This document shows positions 25,223-37,206 of a stretch of DNA of 64,000 bases, piece after piece. Made by a program: the position numbers and the translations under genes. The notes under the pieces are model-generated. The model was not told where the DNA came from. It was given only the letters and a program-made list of their open reading frames with translations, and searched no databases. Origin of the DNA: Bidens hawaiensis (lineage: Eukaryota > Streptophyta > Magnoliopsida > Asterales > Asteraceae); contig JAIQDT010014352.1 in assembly GCA_021521415.1 (NCBI GenBank), positions 62,001 to 126,000 of the forward strand. The letters are read 5' to 3'. How positions within the stretch are numbered: position 1 is the first letter of the stretch; every line of letters starts with the position of its first letter.

Positions 25223-25567
25223 TCTATAATGATAAACAAATAGAAGCCAATTAATACTAATTCCAGTCTACAGCACTGTGTAATAATAATCACAATAAAT
25301 GTTGTACAGGTAAACCAGATAACATACTGACATTTCACAAATTGTTCTGTACATTGATAATAAAAGGTACATATACTTAGCCTGATAAAGGCCAGTGCTT
25401 GCATGTATATATCAAAATCTGTCACTAAGTGACTGTTAGACTTAACCCTACAAGGGTCAATGCTTGTAATAATGTACAAAATTGTGCCCCATGTTAACAT
25501 AACACACTACTATATACATACATGGAGTATCAAAAAATCACGTACACATATCTGTAACATTCTGCAT
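25223..25567. other. Spacer between the extra ORF and gag in H
   Basis: AT-rich, 345 bp. The minus strand has TTTATCATTATAG immediately before the gag ATG, which resembles a splice acceptor. A weak ORF (25195-25500) overlaps it but is not conserved-looking. Confidence 0.5.
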
Positions 25568-26344
25568 TTATCCGTACAAACGATAGACTAACCACAAACA
25601 TAAAAACAACAACACCATAATCATCCAGTAACAGTTCCACAGCCGAACTGTCACCCTATCCAAACACCAACGGTGGTAGGCATCTGACTGCTGCAAGTTC
25701 AGTACTATTTGATGTAACGTCGATAAGCACTGGGTTACGTCCTTCCTTTCCTGGTTAATATTAGCTATGGCTATCAAGTGGTCTACCTCACGATCAGTCA
25801 GGACAGCAATCCAAGAGTTGTTTCCTGCGTTTGGGAGGTCAGGGCGAGGAGTAGGTATGCTCAACGAATTGGATGATGAAGTATCTACCCTAGGACGTGA
25901 AGGTCCTCACCGGTAGTGGGTAGATCTAAATGGAATCGAGGTAGGGTCAATCGGGGTTACCCGAGTACGAGCAGTCTGTCGGACTCGTGCAGTGGCTGAA
26001 GTCGTCGGGGACAGGTGAATAGGTGGAGTGGGTGATCTGGCTACTCTAGCAGGCGAACGATACTGACTTTTAACTTCGTTTTGATCCCTGCGTGGTGACC
26101 TGGGTGGATAACTATCGCATCTGTAGCTGGACAGATCAGGCACATTTCTGGGTAGCTCTCTACAAATAACTTCTTCTTCCACCTCTTCCTCCTCCTCCTC
26201 CGGTTCCTCTTCTGGGTCCTCCTCTACTGGATCCTCCTCTGATTCCTCCTCTGGATTATCCTCCTCTGATTCCTCCTCTGGATCCTCCTCCTCAACAGAG
26301 ATTACCGGTTCTTCTTTCGATACGTAGTCGTTATTCCTTGACAT
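25568..26344 (-). CDS. Extra ORF upstream of gag in element H: acidic N-terminus, C-terminal hydrophobic segment
   Basis: Two ORFs in the same frame, 26344 to 25907 (MSRNNDYVS start; 12 bp upstream at 26356 is an alternative) and on to 25568, are separated by one TGA (25907-25909). Together they cover about 258 codons. The first part is extremely acidic, with repeated EEDPEEES-like units (about residues 15-60), then basic and proline-rich with RSPTPP. The second part has a short helix-like region and ends in a hydrophobic stretch (WMIMVLLFLCLWLVY), a possible membrane anchor. The frame is the same as gag, from which it is separated by about 345 bp. I do not recognise the protein. It could be an upstream extra ORF as known in some plant gypsy elements, or a leader without function. 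Confidence 0.55.
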
Positions 26345-26356
26345 GACTCTGCACAA

Positions 26357-26872
26357 AGGTTAGTTATAAGAATAATATCTATTGCTATCGCTAACTATTG
26401 CCGAGAAGATTAATTAATTAAACCAAATTTAATATTAATTATATTAGAATATAATATTAGTTTTATTAAAATTTTTAATTTTAATTATTATTAGAATTAA
26501 TACTGAATATAAATTAATATAATATTCATAATAAAATTTACCGTCATCAACAGTATCGTACGTATACGTATTTACACACCTTGATAAAGATAAACACGTA
26601 TGAGCGTTACATATATATATACTTACACATTACCTTTTATACACATATGTTGTCATTTTTACCTAACCACACGTTCCGCGACTTCTCCCCGAATTCCCTC
26701 GTACAAGCAAGTCTGTTATTATGTTCCAGACCACAATAACTCACTTGCCCTACAAGTTCATCCCGACATCCATCAGTATATAATATTAAATTATTATTTA
26801 AATATTTTCCAGAGTTAATCGAGCCTACGGTTATATTTTAGGTATCCTAAGGGATAACTTAATCCTTTATAA
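26357..26872. other. AT-rich leader of element H
   Basis: About 500 bp between PBS and the extra ORF. The stretch 26410-26540 is almost pure A/T. The minus strand TTTGTGCAG/AG at about 26353 looks like a splice acceptor next to the ORF start. No gene seen. Confidence 0.6.
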
Positions 26873-26891
26873 CCAATGGCTCTGATACCAA
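26873..26891 (-). other. Primer-binding site of element H
   Basis: The minus strand reads TTGGTATCAGAGCCATTGG four bases inside the LTR end; tRNA-iMet type. Confidence 0.95.
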
Positions 26892-26895
26892 CTTC

Positions 26896-29800
26896 TGTCA
26901 CACCCCGACTAGCACAATGCGGAATCATAAAACATGAATGTAACAGACACCTCTGGTATCAAGACATTGTTTATAAAGAAACATTACAAACTAATTTACA
27001 ATATATTACATTTCTTTGTTTTGTCATCGTTTTACAGTCTAGGTGATACAAACCAAACTAGTTCGTTAACTATACGATCTTACTACTAACTTCCTTGCTT
27101 CTATTCACATAGCATCAACCACACACCTTGGGCAAGTAACAAATCACCAAATCATTCTGATTTAGGTACACCTGAAAAGCAGTTTTAAACGGGTCAACTA
27201 CTAGAGTTGGTGAGTTTCACGAGTTCCAAGAAAACAATTATGAGTATTCACAAGTTAACACTTGTAATCATGATATAAGTATGTATGTATGTAAATGATG
27301 TAATTATGCTAAGCTATAGTAAAGCCTTGACTTTATGTGCTGCGTGCATCCATTTCCCACGCTCAATCAACCACTGTGGCTCCCATTCCGCCCACATCAT
27401 TCCCCGGTAGCTATGTCTAACACTACATAGCCTGTTTGTATAAATATGGTCATGTGCAAACGGCGCTATGTGACACGGCAACCAGGCCGATTCCGTTTGG
27501 GTTTGTCAAACCAATAGTACGATTCACAAGCCACCGGCTCGAAGTTATTCACTGTGATCGTGGGGACTTTCGTGTGTAAGCACTTAGATAATTCACATCA
27601 ATACATTTTCAGGTATGTATATATAATCAAACATGCTTTTCACCCCAAAAGTTCGTAAAACAATTTAGAAGTGGGGTCATGATACTCACTATTTAGTAGA
27701 TAGTCAATAGCACGTCAGTTCGAGGTTTGTATAACTTGCAATCACGGTTTCCTATAATCAATATTATAATAATATTAATATTTTAATATTATTATAATCT
27801 CAATACTAAACGGGGCTGTATAACTAATCTGGGTATAGCTGGAACGCCCAGAAAGTGGAAATAGGCTTAGGTTGTGATGTTGTTCAATGTCTAATACTTA
27901 AAACCGAGCTTGGTTCAGATTCCCGTTTTCCCAGCTGGGCCAAGTTGTTCGTTTACGCGTTCAGAAAACAGTTATAGGGAAGTAAGCTTGGGTAAATGTA
28001 TTGGTTATTAAAATGATTAAGTTATAAAGAAGGATCACATACTGGGGTCCCGGATTAGCCACGGGGCCCGTTTCCGTTTATTCAGTTTGATTTAAGAAGA
28101 AACGCGCACAATCCACCCGGATTGTCCATGTTTCTCATATAAAAGTTAGTTTTTACTTAATTAGTCCAAAAATATGATTTTTGATCACTTTTGGTGTTTT
28201 GATATTCCCGCAGGTTCGTCAATCACGAACTTGCCGGTTTTTATGAAAACTAAATTTGTTTAATCTTTAAATTAGCATAATTAATTAACCGTTAATCATT
28301 AAATTATGAAAATTTAGCCACTTATTAATTAAAATATGTAGATTTTTATAAAAATATTTTTGGAATTTTTTTACTGATTTATTAATTTATAAAAATTTAT
28401 TTTATCAGCTATATTTCGCCTGAAAACCGTCCGTTTATCCCAAACCATTTCCGAAAATTCCACAAAAATTTCTGAATACTCAAATCATATCCCAAAACAA
28501 CTTGTATCAATTCCAGAATGTACAAAGCTCGTGCAATATTATTTTCGGCCCAAATTCGGCTATAAAAATTCACACAAACGCATATACACAAAACACCTTT
28601 AGACTTCTCCAAATAATCTCAATACATTAAAGCTGAGTTCCAGAAAAATTTCATAATTTTTGAAGTATGTTAGCTATTTTTCCCAAATAAACGTCCCAAT
28701 TCGGTAATAAATTTGCCAAATATTCTCGGTTGGTCTAAAAATTACCAAATTTGAAAAGGGACTCAATGACATGGTCCCTGATATACCTGATAAATTTCAA
28801 GGCCTAATAATGTGCATCACAACCTTAACCTAAACAGCCCGTAAGCGAGTGTTTCGACATTACCTTAGCGGTTTTGGTTCGTTTCCGCCTTTCTAATTAA
28901 CTTTTCAAGCTCTTGTGCTCTTATGTAGGCTAGATACAAGTCCTATATAACAAACTAAGCAATTTTTCAACAACATAACAGCCCTTAACTTAGGGTTTCG
29001 GTTAGTGCACAAAAACGAACTTTTGAACCGTAAAAACGTCGTTTCAACCCTTTAATCCGTGTTTATGGCCAAAAAAACTATCAAACCAGGTTCCTTACCA
29101 TGTGTATGATCAAAACATGTTTATGGACCATTATTAGGATTTTTACACGGTTAGGAATGATTTTTGGCAATCAAACTATGTTTATTTGGTATTAATCAAT
29201 GTTAAACAAGTGTAAAAGTAGTTTATTTAAGTTGTTACCTTAGGGTTTTGGAGACTTTTGGGAAAAACTGACTTGCAGCTGCTTGGACTTCAGTTTTTTT
29301 CAAATGAAATGAATTAACAAGCTTACATAACAAGTTTTATAAAAAAAATGGGGGTGGGGTTTACTAGGTCGATCGGAAGTCTTATGGGCCCATTTTGGCC
29401 CAATTTTCTGATTCTAAAGGCCCAAAAACGACAAGCCCAGTCCAAATTTAGTTTGGGTTCGGTTTTTGGCGCGAAAAACTTATCGGGTGCGTTAAACAGT
29501 GCGAAAACAAGTGTTTTTCAACTAGTTTTGAGTAAAATTATAAAAACATATTATATGTTTGTAAAAATCAAAAATATTTTCACAGATCGCTTAAAACATA
29601 TTAAAGAAGTGTTTGGTAAGTCTTTTTCGGCTTAACGGATGATACAATGCTTGGTTTGTAACTATCTTTCGCGTTTAAATCTATAGCGGGTAGTTAAACG
29701 AGCATGTTTTCGTTTAACTTGTTTGCTATCAAACTAAGGCCATATTACTAATATTTTATCTTCTATTAAACGTATATCACTTATATACGCCCCCCGGAAT

Positions 29801-29917
29801 ATCTGGGTCATAACCCGACCCGTTCGGTTAATCGTTCATTTGTTACACAAAAGGCGTTTATTTGCTTAATCGGTAAATACGTACTGAGGTGTACCTTGTT
29901 TTGGCTCAAATGTCACA
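26896..29917 (-). repeat. Element H 5' LTR (3022 bp)
   Basis: On the plus strand it runs TGTCACACCCCGAC...AATGTCACA and ends at the TSD ACCGA. It contains the AT hairpin (27761-27800). Short ORFs (28409-28612, 29348-29635) are not conserved-looking. Confidence 0.95.
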
Positions 29918-31607
29918 ACCGATCATAAGAGCTTAAAGTATTTCTTCGAGCAAAAGGAACTGAATATGTGTCAGCGTCGGTGGCTGGAATTGATTAAGGA
30001 TTATGATTTGATATTATGTACCATCCCGGTAAGGCTAACGTGGTAGCCGACGCGTTGAGCCGAAAGGAGAGACTGAAACCTATTCGTGTGAAATCTTACC
30101 AGCTTATTCTCAAGCCCGATGTTTTGAAGCAGATAGCCAACGTTCAGAATGAGGCTTTACAGGTGGAATGGATTATGTCAGAGCGTAATTGGGGTCAGGA
30201 AAAATTGTTGGAAGACGTCGGTGACAGGGTGAAGTATAAGGATGGTCGTTTATGGGTACCCAGGTATGGGGGAGTCAGGAGTAAGATATTGGATGAAGCA
30301 CACAAGTTGCACTATTCCATTCAACAGGGCGAGACCAAAATGTACCAAGACCTGAGGAAGAATTATTGGTGGCCTGCGATGAAGTATGAGGTGGCTCAGT
30401 ATGTGAGTAAATGTTTGACGTGTCTACAAGTCAAGGCTGAGCACCAGAAGCCTTTTGGGAAACTCCAACCTCTGGAAATACCTGAGTGGAAGTGGGAACA
30501 TCTTACGATGGATTTTGTGACTAAACTGCCTCGTACTCCTAGAGGTAATTATGACACCATTTGGGTAATCGTGGATAGGTTGACTAAGAGCGCTCACTTA
30601 TTGCCGGTTAGAGAAACTTATAATTCCGAACAGTTGGCCGACGTATTTATTTGTGAGATCGTTTCTAGGAACGGGGTGCCTGTATCTATTGTTTCGGATA
30701 GGGATACGCGTTTTACCTCCAGGTTTTGGAAGAAGTTTCATGAGGAGATGGGTACCAAACTCCTCATTAGTACCGCCTATCACCCGCAGTTGGATGGTCA
30801 ATCGGAGAGGACTATTCAAACTCTCAAGGATATGTTGCGAGCTTGCATAATTGATTTTGGTGGTAGTTGGGATCATCACTTACCATTAGTCAAGTTTTCT
30901 TATAATAACAGTTACCACGCGACGATTGGGATGCCACCGTTCGAAATGTTGTATGATCGGAGGTGTAGGACTCTAGTCTGTTGGGGCTCCATTGGTCAGA
31001 AACAGTTGGGTAGTTTATAGGTGGTCGAGGCTACGACGGAGAAGCTTGATAAGATTAAGGCCTTCATGAAGGCCGCTCAGGATCGTCAAAAGTCCTATGC
31101 GGATAAACGGGAAAGACCTATTGTGTTTGAGGCTGGTGATCGGGTTATGTTAACAGGATCTCCTTGGAAGGGTATTATTCGTTTTCGTAAGAGGGGGAAG
31201 CTTAGTCCGAGGTTCATTGGTCCATTTCGTATCTTGTCACGGGTTGGTGAGGTAGCATATAGACTGGATTTTCCCGATGAGCTCGCTGGGATTCATCCTA
31301 CTTTCCACGTGTCTCATTGAGGAAATGTTTAGCAGACGAGGAGGCCCATGTGCCTCTAGGTGATATTGAGCTTGGCATCAAGTTGAATTTCATTGAGGAA
31401 CCTGTCGCGATTCTTGACCGTCAGGAAAGACGTTTAAGAAACAAGGTGGTCAGGCAGGTGAAGGTGCAGTGGAGGCACCGTAAGGGCTCCGAGGCCACTT
31501 GGGAATCCGAGGACGAAATGACGAAACTCTACCCGCAGTTGTTCCTGTCACATTGGGAATCGGGGACGAATCCCATTGTTAGGGGGTGGACTTGTAACGC
31601 CCGTTAA
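29918..31607 (+). pseudogene. Element B pol, second part: RNase H end, integrase, chromodomain
   Basis: It starts with the duplicated target ACCGA and resumes RNase H ([13 protein letters not shown]; a frame change follows before [15 protein letters not shown]). Integrase follows at 30016-31020: [66 protein letters not shown] and HPQLDGQSERT, so the D, D and E positions are all present. A stop at 31018-31020 precedes the GPY/F module (31021-31320), and a frameshift near 31318 precedes a chromodomain (VKVQWRHRKGSEATWES) typical of the Tekay clade. The end is at about 31607, overlapping the 3' LTR start. Confidence 0.88.
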
Positions 31608-33674
31608 TTTTCGGTTTAAAGATTTAAAAGTTGTAAAGTATGTATATTTCTCGAGAGTTATCCGGCATTCCTCAATGACCTTATCATCTTTCCGGTACGT
31701 TAAATTATTTAAGTTTTCATTCAAGTTGCTATATCCTTCAATTGGAGGGGCCATAGTGTAACATCTTATTTTATACCATAAAAACCCTAGCCCTCCCTTC
31801 TTCCCTATCCCGATCGAACCTGCAGCAGCCCCTAAGCCCCCCATTTTTCTTTTTTTGCAGCCAAGTGAAGGTGTAAAACTCCAACCTTTCCCTACATCCC
31901 TACAAGTCTTTCACACCTTAATTGGTCATTATATCTCACGTAATGATCGTTAAATCGCTTGTTTTAGGCTTACCGGGTGGCTGTCCAATTGATCAATTTC
32001 GGGACTGCTATGGTTGAGGTTTTTGCACCAAAATCTTTCTAGTTATGTCCAATATAACATACTTTAAAATCATTTGCATTAGTGTTCGTTTGATTGGTCA
32101 ACTAGTTGTAGTTTGAAAGTTAGTATTCGGTTATCTAGAATAGTGAATTGTTGCGTTTAACGCGAGGATCGAAGTAATTACCAACCAATTCAGTCCGGGT
32201 AGCTTTCGTTTGATGTAAGGGCTGTTGGAAAATGATTTTTATAAGTATTGGGGCTGAATTGGTTATCGGTTACTCAAACGAGTCGGTACAACGCGAATTC
32301 GCATTTATTGGTGAGTTGGTGCGTTGTGCTTACGAGTTACTGACCCATCCAATTCGTTTAGTGTCGTGTGGGCGAGTAGGCTGTGATTTTATCAAATTTG
32401 GCCCACACGGGGCTGAGTTGGATGATAAGTGCCTAAACAACTCTTAAACGCGCATATTCGTCTCACCTAGCACTTCCGTGGTTAATTTGGGAATTCTTTG
32501 TTCTCGGGATTACCTAAGGGTGGTTTTGATGAATATAAGGCCCTGGGGGCTGTTATAATTGAACTTGACAAGGTCGAGACTTTAGGTAACTCAACCATGT
32601 TAGAACGTCTCGTAGGATAAACGAGTCCTTTCGGTATCGTTAGTAATGATCATATGTAAACCGACAGGCATTTGAGTTGTGGGGATACTTAGGGGTTCTC
32701 TAGCTCGTGGTGATTTCCTGCCTTATGACAGGTGAGTTCATGAAGCCCCTTTTCTCTCTTTTCAAGTTTTGGGTTAGCATACACACCGAACTGATTTTTC
32801 TTGATGAGCCGTTTAAATGATTTTGCATGGGCTTACTCGTATAGAGTATGCCTTGGGATGATATTTATGTATGTTTGTACGTATGTTTATACATGTGTTA
32901 TTTTATGGCCAATAATTGGCGATGTTAACTAGTCGTTATCGACTAAGGATGTTTGCGTATGCTTACTTTTTGTTTGCATACGTTGGATGGAATGTTACGT
33001 GCTTGGGTTGTACGTGTGCTTGACCCTGATGTTATTACTTGGATGGAATGTTACGTGTTTGGGTTGTACGTGTGCTCGACCCTGATGTTATTACTTAGAT
33101 GTTATGTATATGGATATAATTATATAGATTTATAAGTATGACAACTTAAAGTTTATTACGGCCTAACTTCTCATGTCCCGTTTTATATTTAAACTCTTGG
33201 AATGATTTATATAAATGTCAATTATTAAAACTTGAACTCACTCAGCTCAAGCTAACTTTGTGTGTATGTTAGTGTGAGTTTCAGGTTAAGAGGATGATAC
33301 TTACCGCTTGGACGTGCTAGAGACTACTTGGACGGTTGAAGGCATATCTAGTCGGGGATTCCAATAGTGAACACTGTGTCCTTTCAATTATTACACTATA
33401 TATTTAAACTTGGTTTTGGGCCTAATTTCCGCGTTGGGGAATTTGTTTTAGTACTTACGATTAATAGTTGATTTTAAACTCTGAACTGGTTTTCAAATAA
33501 AATGTACTGCTTTGGGTTAAACCTTTGTTAAGTTTTGGGAATCTTGATACTTATTATTCCGCTATTTTTTACTCTGAACTTGTTTTAAACAAAACGAATT
33601 TTCTTGGTTTTAAATTTTTATGAATTTTGGATATGATTATCAACTGTAGGATTCTCGGGATTCGGGGTCTTACA
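31593..33674 (+). repeat. Element B 3' LTR (2082 bp)
   Basis: It follows the polypurine tract AGGGGGTGGACT (31581-31592), starts TGTAACGCCCG and ends CTTACA. Relative to the 5' LTR it has an insertion of about 50 bp at 33350-33400. Confidence 0.9.
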
Positions 33675-33679
33675 TTTTC

Positions 33680-35580
33680 TCCATTCTCCAGCTTTGTTTC
33701 TTTGGAACGTTTCTTAGCTGTTGAATATGAGTTCCATAGATATTAGATCCTCCCAAAATAAAGGATACAGCCTTAGCTCCGGGTGGTGGAGAAGGTGCCC
33801 TTTCAGGTATCTTGACAGGATCCTGACTTTTGCTTTTGTTTCTTCCAAACAGTCCCTTCAGGTATTCTTTGCTGAGAAGGTATCCTATTTCCTTCCGAAG
33901 TGCTATACAATCGTCAGTGCGATGGCCAAAGTCTTCATGGAATGCACACCATTTGGACTTGTCTTTGCTGGATCCGGGCTTTTCATTTTTCTTGGGCCAT
34001 CTAGCCTTGTCACGTAAATCCTGCATGGCACGTATTACACCACCAATATCAATATTAAAACAATATTCGGAGATTTTAGGATACTCCTCATCGTCTTCGT
34101 CCTCTTCCACGACGGGTATCATGGAGGTATCTTGTTTGGAATAAGGCTTAGGCCTAGAGAACTTTTGTAGAGAGTCTGACTTCTTGTTGGTAGACTCATA
34201 TTTCGGGATAACCAAACTTCCATGAGCTTTCTTATCATCCTCTAGCCGGATGTATCTCAATGCCCTGTTTCGGACTTCATCAAGATTCCTACATGGAGTC
34301 ATGACAAGATCGTCATAAAAGGGTGAATCCTTCTTCAACCCCATCTTGAGAGCTTCAACAGCAGCCGCCATGTCAAGGTTGGGGATATCCAAAGCTTCTC
34401 TGCTAAATCTAGTTATGTAATCCATTAGGATTCATTATTAGGCTGAACAATTCTATATAACTCACCTGTCATTTTCTCAAAAGATCTATTACAAGAAAAT
34501 TGATTATTGAACAAGTTAATCAAATAAGCAAATGAAGTAATAGTATTGGAAGGAATACTTAATAACCATTTGAGGGCCAGTCCAGTTAGTGTTGAACCGA
34601 ATCCCTTGCATAGGAAAGCTTCTTTGATGTCAATAGGGATAGGGTTGATCTCCATCCTTTCTCTACACTGAGCTACGTGTTCCTTAGGATCTGTAGTGCC
34701 ATCATACAGCTTCATGCTGGGCGTCTGGAACTTCTTGTGGATCTCCATGTCGCATATAGGCCACGTGAACCTTGATAATCTGTGACTGCCTACCGGAACT
34801 TCAGCTATACGATGGATTCTCCCGGGGATATTGGAAATCATATCCTTCATTTTATGCAATCCCCTGGCTATCTTAGGGGATATCCCCTTATCTGCACAGA
34901 TCCACGGTTAGTGTATAAATTAACATTAAGTAAATTGTTACCGAGATCATGGTTAGGCCTCGGGTATCCTGAGCCTTTACGTCTAGTTCCTCCGCTGAGG
35001 GTATCCCCAGGATAAGGTGATATCTGCATAGGGATATCATCCCTAACATGCACTTCAGAAGACACCATGGGAGATCCTGACGAGAATATGCTGGCTGGCA
35101 CGGTTGAACGAGGCTGCATGTTGATGGATTCTGGCCTCGTTGGTCTGGGTAACTCCCATGATACCGGAGGGTAAGTTCCCCAGTATCCTGACTGCTGCTG
35201 AGACGGAGTCCTTGTTGGTTGTGCCCCCAAGGATCCGGGATTCTAAAGAATAGATGATCCTGGAGAATTAAAATCAAGAACCCTGGCATGATTGGAGTAG
35301 CCTCCTGCCCTGGCTTATTTTTGATCCCTTCAATTTCCTTGAATAGCCTTGAGTTGGTCTTCTCTTGCTGCTCCATGTGAGTTTTAACTTGTTTCATCAA
35401 AGCAAAAATGTCACCGTTAGAGATAACCGGATCTACCTGCGTAGAGGATCCCGTGTATGGTGGAAGTTATCCTCTGGGCAGAGTGTTCTTCTTCAGAACT
35501 GGTGGAGGTCCAGGGTTGGCACTTCAAGGCGTGGTGACCACCGGAGCAAAAACGGAACTGGTTTTTTGTTGTGAGGCCAT
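33680..35580 (-). pseudogene. Element C gag
   Basis: It begins at ATG 35580 (MASQQKTSSVFAP), with an early stop after TTP. A coiled-coil-like piece follows (KQVKTHMEQQEKTNSRLF), then a proline-rich region in other frames. The gag core is at 34425-34859 (FQTPSMKLYDGTTDPKEHV) and, after a one-base frameshift at about 34425, continues in MDYITRFSREALDIPNLDM. A Tat-type CX2HX..GHX4C knuckle (WCAFHEDFGHRTDDC) lies near 33890-33935. The C-terminus is cut by B at the TSD TTTTC; the protease continues left of B at 13198. Confidence 0.85.
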
Positions 35581-35644
35581 AATGAAGGGAAGGTAAGTGA
35601 TTGAGAACAAAGTAAATGATCTTTAGAGGATTGAAGCACCGAGA

Positions 35645-35662
35645 GCCCCACGGTAGGCGCCA
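35645..35662 (-). other. Primer-binding site of element C
   Basis: The minus strand reads TGGCGCCTACCGTGGGGC three bases inside the LTR end, the TGGCGCC class used by Tat/Athila elements. I did not assign the tRNA. Confidence 0.8.
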
Positions 35663-35665
35663 AAT

Positions 35666-36270
35666 TGTTTTGGTCAGAAATTAACAAAGGTGATTTAGTA
35701 ACCAAATTAGTAAATGGGACTTGGTGCTCGTTTGAAATGAACATAAACCTTCTAGAACATAGAGATTTGTTGTGAGGAAAAAACTCGTTATCCTGAGGAT
35801 AACAAGAAAAAAAACCGAGGTGGTGAAAACTATCACCACCAGTTTATTACAAACAAAAATCGATTACAAGTGGTGTAACCAGTTGGATCGTGATTACAGA
35901 GTACGAGTAATACTAAGTGTCGAGTGATAAGAGTGTGTGTTTTGATCCAAGTAATAGCTCTATTTATAATAAAAGAAGCTAACAATAATCCCTATAAATT
36001 AGGAAATGATAGACTAAATCTAATTAGCCGTTCCTATTTTTCAGAGATAATTGATTTCCACGTTTCCTTTTCGAACACGTTTTATTAGCTGCAAGTCCGA
36101 GTCTTTAGAGAATCATGGTAAGTCTCTTGACCTAGTAAACAAGGAAAATAGCGAACAATTTGTTAGTTATATAATGTATTTAGGATACCTGTTACCTTGG
36201 AGGATACCGTATCCTGGGGTTATTCTGAACATATTGCTTGCCTAAGATACTGAAAATCCGAGCCCTAACA
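35666..36270 (-). repeat. Element C 5' LTR (605 bp)
   Basis: On the plus strand it runs TGTTTTGGTCAG...GAGCCCTAACA and is followed by the TSD CTTAG. It has the same length as the 3' LTR. Confidence 0.93.
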
Positions 36271-36292
36271 CTTAGCATACGAGAACTACTAG
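36271..36292 (+). pseudogene. Last fragment of element D between C and E
   Basis: The duplicated CTTAG is followed by CATACGAGAACTACTAG, which continues the reading frame left at 5889 (codons for AYENY). It is the proof that 5141-5889 and this piece were once contiguous. Element E follows. Confidence 0.75.
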
Positions 36293-37206
36293 TATCACAC
36301 CCCGGCTTAGGGCATATGTGCGACACCCGTTAGTTGGTATCTGTTATGAAAATATATCAGAGTTGCGGGTTGTTTTAGCGGAAGTCTTTAAAATATAATA
36401 TTCATTTATAAAATGTCGGGTCAGCATACCCGTTTGAATATTGTATGATAAAATATGAGTGGGAGTCTTTTCGGATAAAATATTATAATAATAAAAACTC
36501 ATAAATTTAAATACCCATTTTATAGTTCAAATACCTGCCATTTTAAATATGGTTCTTTAATAATATTCTGAATAACATACCTGAGCCATCAGATCACCTC
36601 TATTGACTATATTCCAATTTTCTAGTATGTATTGCCTCCCAGTTCCATTCTTTACTGTTTCCTTGAAATGTGGAAGAAAAATATGTCAGCTCACAGCTGG
36701 TGAAACGTTGACTCAATAAAACAGTTTATAGCAGTCGTTAAATACAATCATAGTTTTCTGTTCACAATATCAGCAGGAACGCCTGTCATTCCTGGGATTT
36801 GTACCACTGCCTTACACACACAATTCAAAGGTTCCCCGAGTACAGAGCCCCTGTTAGGAGACAGCCTTCCCCTAGGCTATGTGACTATGTTGGAGAACTG
36901 GTTATGACTGACTTGGGTTTGTATGCCAATTATCAGTTATGTTTGGATCTAAACACATGTGTATTCGGTCTGAGTTGCTTTTTATTGTCTATTTTGTATT
37001 TTAACGATTTTAGAGACACGTAATCTCATGCAAACATTTACCAGACTCTTTGCAATAAACAACCTGTTTATTATAAAAGTAAAATCAGTTCAGAGGGTTT
37101 AACGTATTCACCTGTTGTTGCTAGTTCGGTGACGTTTAAAAATCTTTCCTGTCAGTATGTTATTAACCTATATTTGTAATAGGTTTGCACAAATATATTT
37201 TGATTA

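Larger units (their letters stand above)
17466..29917 (-). mobile_element. Element H: full-length Tekay chromovirus inserted in B, TSD ACCGA
   Basis: LTRs of 3003 bp (17466-20468) and 3022 bp (26896-29917) are flanked by a perfect 5-bp duplication, ACCGA (17461-17465 and 29918-29922). The minus-strand order is LTR, PBS, upstream ORF, gag-pol with chromodomain, polypurine tract, LTR. It is the youngest insertion of the nest: complete TSD, similar LTRs and a coding frame with no frameshift. Three in-frame stops make the copy non-autonomous as sequenced. Confidence 0.95.
13204..33674 (+). mobile_element. Element B: Tekay chromovirus inside C, host of H
   Basis: LTRs lie at 13204-15241 and 31593-33674. 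Flanking 5-mers are CTTTC (13199-13203) and TTTTC (33675-33679), one mismatch. Without H its length is about 8.0 kb. The PBS is tRNA-iMet type and the polypurine tract is AGGGGGTGGACT. Most of gag is missing; protease, RT, RNase H, integrase and chromodomain remain as a broken frame. The family is the same as element A. Confidence 0.9.
5890..36270 (-). mobile_element. Element C: complete Tat-lineage Ty3/gypsy element, TSD CTTAG, host of B and H
   Basis: Two 605-bp LTRs (5890-6494 and 35666-36270) are flanked by the same 5-bp duplication, CTTAG (5885-5889 and 36271-36275). The order on the minus strand is LTR, PBS, gag, [element B], protease, RT, RNase H, second RNase H, integrase, then a long 3' region with an antisense ORF, and LTR. 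The gag knuckle type, the second RNase H and the antisense ORF are hallmarks of the Tat lineage (Retand/Ogre relatives). Without B and H its own length is about 9.9 kb. Every coding domain is broken. Confidence 0.9.

Noticed and set aside
24768..25229. Glycine/leucine-rich plus ORF (153 codons) opposite H gag
   Set aside because: Mirror of the Asn/Pro-rich gag N-terminus; the minus-strand frame is clearly coding.
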